Assembly (NCBI GenBank): GCA_964429245.1
Contig: CAYSBE010000045.1
Location: 1 to 20,319 of the forward strand
Direction: 5' to 3'
Source of the DNA: CAYSBE01 sp964429245
GTDB lineage: Bacteria; Bacteroidota; Bacteroidia; UKL13-3
DNA length: 20,319 nucleotides
The notes under the pieces were generated by a model. That model saw nothing but the letters and a program-made list of their open reading frames with translations, ran no database searches and was not told the DNA's origin. Positions 14,193-20,319 of this stretch are shown piece by piece. Made by a program: the position numbers and the translations under genes. Position 1 is the stretch's first letter, and every line of letters starts with the position of its first letter.

Positions 14193-16121
14193 TCAGCTGT
14201 GTGAACTAACCAAATCTTCAGCAAGCACCGCCTTTGCTGCTTTGGCAATGGCAGCTTCATCAAATCCACATTCGGCATACAGTTCTTTTTGCTCACCGTG
14301 TTCGGTAATTTTATCAGGCATACCCAACATTTTCAGCGAAAGTTTGTAATCGTGTGTTGCCATAAACTCAAGTATTGCTGAGCCAAATCCACCCACAATC
14401 GTTCCGTCTTCTATTGTAATGATGTGCTTGTATTGTGAGCAAATTTCGTGGAGCAATCTTTCGTCAAGTGGTTTTACAAAACGCATGTCGTACACGCCTA
14501 CTTCTATGCCTTCCTTAGCCAGTGCTTCAGCGGCTTTCAGGGCAAAATTTCCAGGGTGTCCGATAGCCAATAAAGCTATTTTATCTCCTTTTCGCAAGGT
14601 GCGTCCGGTGCCTATTTCAACTTCGCTAAATGGTTTTCTCCAATCAATCATAACACCGTTGCCACGTGGGTATCGTATGCTGAAAGGTCCTGCATTTTTT
14701 TCGAGTGTAGCTGTGTACATTAAGTTGCGTAATTCTTCTTCATTCATAGGGGCACTTACCACCATATTGGGTACACAACGCATAAACGGAATGTCAATCA
14801 TGCCATGATGTGTTTGTCCATCAGCACCGGCAAGTCCTGCGCGGTCCATGCAGAAAATCACGTGTAGATTTTGCAATGCCACATCATGTACCACCTGATC
14901 GTAGGCGCGTTGCATAAATGAGGAGTAAATATTGCAAAATGGAATCATACCTTGTGTAGCCAATCCTGCACTGAATGTAACTGCATGCTGCTCGGCAATA
15001 CCCACATCAAAAGCTCGGTCAGGTATGGCTTTCATCATGATATTCATACTTGAGCCCGAGGGCATGGCAGGTGTGATTCCAACTATTTTTTTATTCTTTT
15101 CGGCAAGTTCCACCAATGTATGACCAAATACATCTTGATACTTTGGGGGTTGAGGTTTATCATTTCCAGATTTAAATATTTCTCCCGTTACTTTATCAAA
15201 CAACCCGGGTGCATGCCATTTGGTTTGGTCTTTTTCGGCAGGGGCATATCCTTTGCCTTTTACCGTAACCACATGCAGTAGTTTTGGACCTGGAATTTTT
15301 TTAAGGTCATTAAAAATTTTCACCATGTGGTTCACGTCATGTCCATCAACTGGGCCAAAATAACGGAAACGCAATGACTCAAACATATTGCTATGCTTGA
15401 GTAAGCCACCCTTTAGCGTATCGTGCAGTTTGCTTAGGATATCTTGTGACAAATGGCCAAATTTGTCCAGCTTGTCAAGCGTTTTCCATACGTCATCTTT
15501 AAATTTATTGTAGGTAGGCGAAGTGGTAATATCGGTTAAGTATTCTTTTAGCGCACCCACATTCGGGTCAATGCTCATGCAATTGTCGTTCAGCACTACA
15601 ATCAGGTTGCTGTCTTCCACACCGGCATGATTGAGTCCTTCAAATGCCAATCCTGCTGTCATGGCACCATCGCCAATAACTGCTATGTGCTGACGGTCTT
15701 TTTCGCCTTTAAGTCGAGAAGCTACAGCCATGCCCAACGCAGCTGAAATAGAGGTAGATGAGTGACCTACACCAAACGTATCGTATTCGCTTTCAGCACG
15801 TTTTGGGAAACCCGACAGGCCTTTGTAGACACGATTGGTATAAAAACGGTCTCTACGTCCGGTAAGAATTTTATGTCCATATGCTTGATGGCCCACATCC
15901 CAAACCAATTGGTCGTAAGGGGTATTGAATGCATAGTGCAAGGCAACTGAAAGTTCCACAACACCAAGGCTTGCACCAAAATGGCCACCATATACTGAAA
16001 CAGTATCAATGATATACTGACGAAGGTCGTTGCATACATTTACCAAATCTTCTTCGCGCACCTTTCTGAGGTCGGCAGGTAGGCGAATGGGTTCTAAATA
16101 AGTTCCGGCTTTTATTTCCAT
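14193..16121 (-). CDS. dxs: 1-deoxy-D-xylulose-5-phosphate synthase
   Basis: DXS condenses pyruvate and glyceraldehyde 3-phosphate into DXP, the first step of the MEP isoprenoid pathway, using thiamine diphosphate and magnesium in the cytosol. The 642-residue protein has the full transketolase-like layout. His47 lies in GGHFGASLG, and DVGHQAYGHKILTGRRD comes next. The ThDP/Mg motif runs from GDGAMTAGLAFEGLNHAG (about 150-167) to NDN (178-180). The second domain has DVGIAEQHAVTFSAGLA with the catalytic glutamate, then DRAGLAGADGQTHHG. The C-terminal domain contains IGTGRTLRKGDKIALLAIG and ITIEDGTIVGGFGSAI. The start at 16119-16121 fits the family N-terminus. A putative lipoprotein gene follows 13 bases downstream. 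Identification is secure. Confidence 0.98.
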   Translation of the reverse strand: MEIKAGTYLEPIRLPADLRKVREEDLVNVCNDLRQYIIDTVSVYGGHFGASLGVVELSVALHYAFNTPYDQLVWDVGHQAYGHKILTGRRDRFYTNRVYKGLSGFPKRAESEYDTFGVGHSSTSISAALGMAVASRLKGEKDRQHIAVIGDGAMTAGLAFEGLNHAGVEDSNLIVVLNDNCMSIDPNVGALKEYLTDITTSPTYNKFKDDVWKTLDKLDKFGHLSQDILSKLHDTLKGGLLKHSNMFESLRFRYFGPVDGHDVNHMVKIFNDLKKIPGPKLLHVVTVKGKGYAPAEKDQTKWHAPGLFDKVTGEIFKSGNDKPQPPKYQDVFGHTLVELAEKNKKIVGITPAMPSGSSMNIMMKAIPDRAFDVGIAEQHAVTFSAGLATQGMIPFCNIYSSFMQRAYDQVVHDVALQNLHVIFCMDRAGLAGADGQTHHGMIDIPFMRCVPNMVVSAPMNEEELRNLMYTATLEKNAGPFSIRYPRGNGVMIDWRKPFSEVEIGTGRTLRKGDKIALLAIGHPGNFALKAAEALAKEGIEVGVYDMRFVKPLDERLLHEICSQYKHIITIEDGTIVGGFGSAILEFMATHDYKLSLKMLGMPDKITEHGEQKELYAECGFDEAAIAKAAKAVLAEDLVSSHS

Positions 16122-16242
16122 AGTTTCTTAAACACGCTATAACAGCAAAAGTTTGTAAAAATGGCTGTTAATGAATGGGTAAAAATATTGATTAATGACA
16201 AGTTTTAAAAATATCTTTAATCCAAACGAATAATTAGGTGCT

Positions 16243-16995
16243 TTATTCCGTGAATAGTTTGAAATATTTAGGCTTCATAAAATATTGAAGCAGATTGAGT
16301 GGAATGGCTATTTCTACACTTTTGTATGGATAGTTTTCGTGTTGGGCTTCATTAAATACCATAAGCATTTGTTCTCTAATATAAAATTGACGTTGAACCC
16401 CTCGCTCAAGTGAAACCGAGCTATTTGCTATTAAGGTATTGGAACCTTTTACCTGAGGAGGGTTTATGGAAGTGATGTATCCGGTTGGCAAATTCTTTAT
16501 ATTGTATCTTTTGCCAACCCAATATACAAAGCCTTCAAAAGAATCAAGTTTTTCAGGTACGATAATATCTTTTATATAAAGCGCTTTACGTGCAGCCGAG
16601 TCAAGGGTAAATGCGATGGATTCGTAATTTGAATACAAGTCTTCGGTACAGGCATTTATTGGGCATGCGATAAATGAATATATTCCTTTTTTTGCAAGTG
16701 TATTCTCTGCAACTATGTTTCTGTTGAGTGGAGCATCGCTTCCATATTTTGTTTCATTATAAAATCGATACGGAATCAGACCTGGATTATTTTCACCATA
16801 ATGGTATTTTATCAGTTCGTTGATGATGAGTTGATTGAGCGTATCTTTTTTTTGTTCGGCAGCAAACAATGGTATGGATATATACGACATGCACGAATCG
16901 CTGAACTTGGTTACAATGGTGTATTGCTTTAAGGGCGATTGGCCAAATGCAGCAAAATGAAATCCGAAAACCAATACCAGCAGAAATTTATTCAT
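16243..16995 (-). CDS. Secreted or periplasmic protein of unknown function, possibly DUF3298-like
   Basis: The 250-residue protein has a clean N-terminal signal peptide (MNKFLLVLVFGFHFAAFGQ, cleavage after FGQ likely) and no lipobox or T9SS tail, so it is probably periplasmic. The C-terminal half contains ESIAFTLDSAARKALYIKDII and VEIAIPLNLLQYFMKPKYFKLF. These are reminiscent of the DUF3298/RsiV-like domain, where a 'conversion to load and then a final strand with proline' pattern is seen, but the similarity is weak and could be chance. Cys35 and a C...C pair (CPINAC) could form disulfides. A TATGTTTG promoter-like box (17000-17007) lies very close to the ATG. It is divergent from the outer-membrane protein gene (133-base gap). 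Confidence 0.7.
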   Translation of the reverse strand: MNKFLLVLVFGFHFAAFGQSPLKQYTIVTKFSDSCMSYISIPLFAAEQKKDTLNQLIINELIKYHYGENNPGLIPYRFYNETKYGSDAPLNRNIVAENTLAKKGIYSFIACPINACTEDLYSNYESIAFTLDSAARKALYIKDIIVPEKLDSFEGFVYWVGKRYNIKNLPTGYITSINPPQVKGSNTLIANSSVSLERGVQRQFYIREQMLMVFNEAQHENYPYKSVEIAIPLNLLQYFMKPKYFKLFTE

Positions 16996-17128
16996 ATGCC
17001 AAACATAACGTTTAAATCAAGAAATATTTCTTAATGAAATCTTAGGAAAAATAATAACCTTTGATCTAACAACAAATACAGCTAATACACTGTTTGTAGG
17101 CTTATGACAAATTTTTAAAACTGTAATT

Positions 17129-17992
17129 ATGAAAAAATCCTACATGACAGGTTTGCTTATCGGGATGATAGCAACATTGCAACTGCAGGCACAATCTAAG
17201 TTTTATGTAAATGTAAACGGTGGGTATTCCATTCCCTTTCTGGCACAACCTTATGGTCAATCTCTTAATTGGTATTCGCAAACAATAAATCCCACTATTG
17301 AAGGTGAGACTTTCTATTCCAAGCTGGGTAGCGGATGGAATGCCGGGGCTTTTGCCGGCTATACATTAAATAATTTTATTAGTGTAGAGCTTGGTTACAT
17401 GTACCAGCAAAGCCCTGTGGGAAATCATAATAGAATTAATAATATCGAGAATGGTTTTACCACCTATTTGAGAACAAGTACCCTACAATCGAAGGTACAT
17501 CATATCATGCCTGCGCTGCGGCTTTTCAAGACATATAAATCCGGTCAAACATTTCTTCGCATTGCACCCATGTTCGGTATCAGTCGTTTATATGGTCAAA
17601 CAGTTGAGCAGAATTTTAACCCCCTTACACAGATAAAAAAAACTACTGAGAGTAGTGTAGAATTTTCAGGTGGGATGGCCTATGGCATGTTTCTTTCAGC
17701 AGGATATGAGCATAATTTTGGAGATAAATTTGGTCTTTCAATAGAGCTATTTACAAATATGCAGCGCTATACACCTTCAAAAAGCAACCTTAACCAATAT
17801 ACCGTAGATGGTGTGGATATGTTGCCGAATATGACAGTGAGTCAAAAACAAAGAGAATTTGTGAAGAAATTGCCGGAAAATTATTCAGATTATTCTAATT
17901 CCAATGAGCCGTCAAAGAGTTTAATCAGCAATCAAAATTCCTTTACTTTCAGCAGCATTGGAATAAAGCTAGGCTTTAGTTATCGCTTTTGA
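17129..17992 (+). CDS. Outer-membrane beta-barrel protein
   Basis: The 287-residue protein has a signal peptide (MKKSYMTGLLIGMIATLQLQAQ, cleavage after LQAQ) followed by alternating amphipathic strands. These include KFYVNVNGGYSIPF, SGWNAGAFAGYTLNNFISVELGYMY, GMAYGMFLSAGYEHNFGDKFGLSIELF and the terminal FTFSSIGIKLGFSYRF. The last residue is phenylalanine, as expected for a BAM-inserted barrel. The size suggests a barrel of roughly 8-12 strands. It belongs to the broad Bacteroidota outer-membrane beta-barrel group; no transport or enzymatic role can be named. Its stop codon is only two bases from the stop of the convergent M1 peptidase gene. Confidence 0.88.
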   Translation: MKKSYMTGLLIGMIATLQLQAQSKFYVNVNGGYSIPFLAQPYGQSLNWYSQTINPTIEGETFYSKLGSGWNAGAFAGYTLNNFISVELGYMYQQSPVGNHNRINNIENGFTTYLRTSTLQSKVHHIMPALRLFKTYKSGQTFLRIAPMFGISRLYGQTVEQNFNPLTQIKKTTESSVEFSGGMAYGMFLSAGYEHNFGDKFGLSIELFTNMQRYTPSKSNLNQYTVDGVDMLPNMTVSQKQREFVKKLPENYSDYSNSNEPSKSLISNQNSFTFSSIGIKLGFSYRF

Positions 17993-17994
17993 TT

Positions 17995-20319
17995 TCACAA
18001 AAAGCCAAGCTGCTTCTTCAACAAATCAGCTTGCCATTTTTCCCATGTTTGCGATTTGAAATACGACAAAAACATGTTTTTGTTGGCACTTTGCACACAC
18101 AGGTAATCTGCCAGCTGCTGCGCAGGTCCTGCCAGCCGGCTGTTTGTATTCAGCATGGCATCAAATAGGTTGGCCACCAGTTTTTCATCGCAATAACTCA
18201 ATGTTTTTATGGCTGCAAATGCATTGTTGCGGGTGCGAAATTCCCACTGATTACCTGCTAGCCAAACCAATTCATCTAAGCATTTTTGGCGTTCAATATT
18301 GTTTATAGCTGATAGCTCAAGCCATTTGATGCGCAAGCTGTTGTTCATGCCTTGCACACCTTTGGTAGCCTGCAAATATGTGGCTGCTTCCTGCGGGTAG
18401 GTATTGCACAATTTTTCCAATGCTGCTGTCACCACATCATAGCTTGAGTCGCTGAGGGCTTTGGTAAATGTATTTTTCCAAGTATTATTGTTGCCGTTAT
18501 ACAATTTGATGGCATTAAGTTTTGCTGCTGGATTGCGGTTTGTGTTAAATATTTGCTGAAGTGTTGCCGCACTTTTCTCATCATTTACCAACTGATACAT
18601 AATTTCAGCTTTCATCTGCACGAATGTTTCTTTAGCAAAAGCAGCAAGCAGCAAGTCACGTTTTTTATCAATTTCGATTTCACGCAGAGCATATAAGGCA
18701 TCGTAGCGATCAAGCATGTTGTGGGCTTTTTGTAACTGTGCCGAAAGCTCATTAAATCCTTTTTTAAACTTCACCGATTTCAGGATGCGCGCATTGGGAT
18801 CGAACAATATAAACGCTATTTGCTTGCTGTTCTTATTAGGCACTTTCACCACTTCAAATTGCTCATCTATCCAGTCGGTAATACTATCAAATGTGCCATC
18901 GGTGTAGTGTACTTCAAACACTATTGGCATTTTGAAAAGCCTCACCAGTTCGTCTTGCTGATGGGTTTGCTCTATGGCAATTTCAGTAGAACGGGAAGCG
19001 TCTGCATATTTCAGGTCTTCATAATGCACCGTATACTCAGGTTCACCACCACGGTAAATCCATTGATCAAAAAACCAAGTTAAGTCTTTGCCCAACACAT
19101 CTTGAATCGCTTGAACCAAGTCGTTGGTTTCTACATTGCCATAGGCATGCGTTTTTAGGTAGTGGTTCAGTACGCGTTTCCACTGTTCTTCACCAAGCAC
19201 ATAATCCAGCATACTAATAACAGCCGACCCTTTTGGATATACGCGTGCAGTTCCGGCCAATGTATGACGAATTGGGTTTCGGTCTTTTTTACTTGCTTCT
19301 AGTGCACTCAAGTATTCACTTCTGCGTTGCCAGTCGTAGTCATCATTGCCGTACAATATGCGGGTAAGTAGCTTAGGGTAATATGTCGCATAGCTTTCTT
19401 GCAGCCAAGTATCACGTCCATCGCGGGCGGTTATATAATCGCCAAACCATTGGTGGGTAAGTTCGTGGCAGTTTACACCCACATAATTTCTGTCGATATA
19501 GGCGCGTTCATCTACGTTAAAAAAATCGCCAAATATGGTAGCCGTAGTATTTTCCATAGCACCATACAAAAAGTCTTGCACCATTATTTGCGAATAGCTT
19601 TCCCACGGGTAAGGAATTCCGGTTTCTTTTTCCAGAAAATCCACCATCATTTCCGAGTGGCGGTAGGTGGGTTCCATCCGGTCGGCAAACTCGGGGTAAT
19701 AGTAAAAATTCATGGGCACACCACGGCCGCTTTTGCTTGTTTTCACTTCATATTTGCCAATGCCCAGCATCAACAGGTATCCTGCATGTGGTTTGCTCAT
19801 GCTGTATTGCCAAGTGATGGTATTGTCTTTATTGTTTGTTTTTTTCTGCAACACTCCGTTCGATAATACTTGATAATCTTTGTCGAAAGTAATAACGGTT
19901 TCGGTAATGAATTTATCGTTCATATCGTCATACATGGGTATCCAATAGCGATTGTCAATACCCTGACCTTGGGTCCAAATTTGTTTGCGTACGGCAAACG
20001 GATTTTTCTCCGGATTTTCAGGAACGTTCCAACCAATGAAATAAATCCCTTTGCGGGGTGTGGCTTCGTATTCAAACACAATATTTCCGGTTTGGTCCCA
20101 CTTTAACGGGGTTGCGGGTTTTACCCAAACACCAGTGGTTACGGTTGTAAAATTCAATGCAGCGCCATTCAATGCAGCCGTTTTGATATTGATTTGCGGA
20201 GCATCAAAAAACACCGAATCAACTTGCTGCTGCAGCACTTTGTAGCTATGCGTAACTTTTCCTATTACCAGTCCTTTGGATGCATCAAATTTCACTTCTA
20301 CTTTCATGCGCGTGATATC
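17995..20319 (-). CDS. M1 family zinc aminopeptidase (5' end beyond window)
   Basis: This metallopeptidase removes N-terminal residues from peptides. The exopeptidase motif GAMEN (in YGAMENTTATIF) is present. The zinc site HELTH (19453-19467) is followed after 18 residues by the third ligand Glu in WLQESYATYY, giving a complete HExxH-18-E site; the usual NEG around that Glu is QES here. The tyrosine of ARVYPKGSAVISML is the likely transition-state residue. The C-terminal third is helical, HEAT-like. The frame is open through the window edge: DITRMKVEVKFDASKG reads in frame past the internal Met at 20307, so the signal peptide and the first strand lie outside. Family identity is firm; localisation is inferred. 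Confidence 0.95.
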   Translation of the reverse strand, partial: DITRMKVEVKFDASKGLVIGKVTHSYKVLQQQVDSVFFDAPQINIKTAALNGAALNFTTVTTGVWVKPATPLKWDQTGNIVFEYEATPRKGIYFIGWNVPENPEKNPFAVRKQIWTQGQGIDNRYWIPMYDDMNDKFITETVITFDKDYQVLSNGVLQKKTNNKDNTITWQYSMSKPHAGYLLMLGIGKYEVKTSKSGRGVPMNFYYYPEFADRMEPTYRHSEMMVDFLEKETGIPYPWESYSQIMVQDFLYGAMENTTATIFGDFFNVDERAYIDRNYVGVNCHELTHQWFGDYITARDGRDTWLQESYATYYPKLLTRILYGNDDYDWQRRSEYLSALEASKKDRNPIRHTLAGTARVYPKGSAVISMLDYVLGEEQWKRVLNHYLKTHAYGNVETNDLVQAIQDVLGKDLTWFFDQWIYRGGEPEYTVHYEDLKYADASRSTEIAIEQTHQQDELVRLFKMPIVFEVHYTDGTFDSITDWIDEQFEVVKVPNKNSKQIAFILFDPNARILKSVKFKKGFNELSAQLQKAHNMLDRYDALYALREIEIDKKRDLLLAAFAKETFVQMKAEIMYQLVNDEKSAATLQQIFNTNRNPAAKLNAIKLYNGNNNTWKNTFTKALSDSSYDVVTAALEKLCNTYPQEAATYLQATKGVQGMNNSLRIKWLELSAINNIERQKCLDELVWLAGNQWEFRTRNNAFAAIKTLSYCDEKLVANLFDAMLNTNSRLAGPAQQLADYLCVQSANKNMFLSYFKSQTWEKWQADLLKKQLGFL

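Noticed and set aside
14180..14296. N-terminal extension of the lipoprotein ORF into dxs
   Set aside because: It would overlap over 100 bases of dxs and displace the lipoprotein signal peptide from the N-terminus; the ATG at 14179 gives a proper signal.

Overview
The window looks like chromosomal DNA of a member of the Bacteroidota, probably a Chitinophagales/Sphingobacteriales-type organism. The basis is gene content typical of that phylum: a C-terminal type IX secretion (T9SS type A) sorting domain, a DUF4175-type membrane coiled-coil protein, the long PurF-like paralogue, LptB, an outer-membrane beta-barrel protein and an M1 aminopeptidase of the Bacteroidota kind. Upstream sequences also match the phylum's promoter consensus (TTTG, 19-21 bases, TAnnTTTG). 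Start codons rarely have a Shine-Dalgarno sequence. No tRNA, rRNA, CRISPR array or insertion sequence was seen, and no gap between genes exceeds 300 bases.

Layout. Positions 1-3959 (minus): a large DUF4175 membrane protein followed by nucleoside diphosphate kinase, which ends at a clear terminator. Positions 4143-7060 (plus): a run of a PurF-like amidophosphoribosyltransferase paralogue, the LPS-export ATPase LptB and a small lipoprotein, closed by a hairpin. Positions 7091-8128 (plus): a Xre/MbcA/ParS-type antitoxin and RES-domain toxin, with a perfect palindrome directly against the antitoxin start codon. Positions 8199-12128 (minus): isocitrate dehydrogenase (with an NAD-type cofactor signature), RbfA, a T9SS-secreted Asp-box protein and a small secreted cysteine-containing orphan. 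Positions 12184-12641 (plus): three regularly spaced TATTCC-N5-GGAATA palindromes, then an HTH regulator whose N-terminus is broken by an apparent one-base deletion. Positions 12672-13043 (minus): a DUF486 membrane protein. Positions 13107-13504 (plus): a small acidic unknown protein with promoter and terminator. Positions 13511-16121 (minus): dxs followed by a lipoprotein. Positions 16243-16995 (minus): a secreted unknown. Positions 17129-17992 (plus): an outer-membrane beta-barrel protein. Positions 17995-20319 (minus): an M1 aminopeptidase whose N-terminus lies beyond the window.

Most of the window is ordinary housekeeping and envelope gene content. The accessory parts are the toxin-antitoxin pair (7091-8128) and the block 11531-12641, where the regulator, its apparent triple operator and the divergent gene for a small secreted protein look like one regulatory unit. 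I see no evidence for a large undescribed system; the triple operator with its frameshifted regulator is the most unusual structure here.
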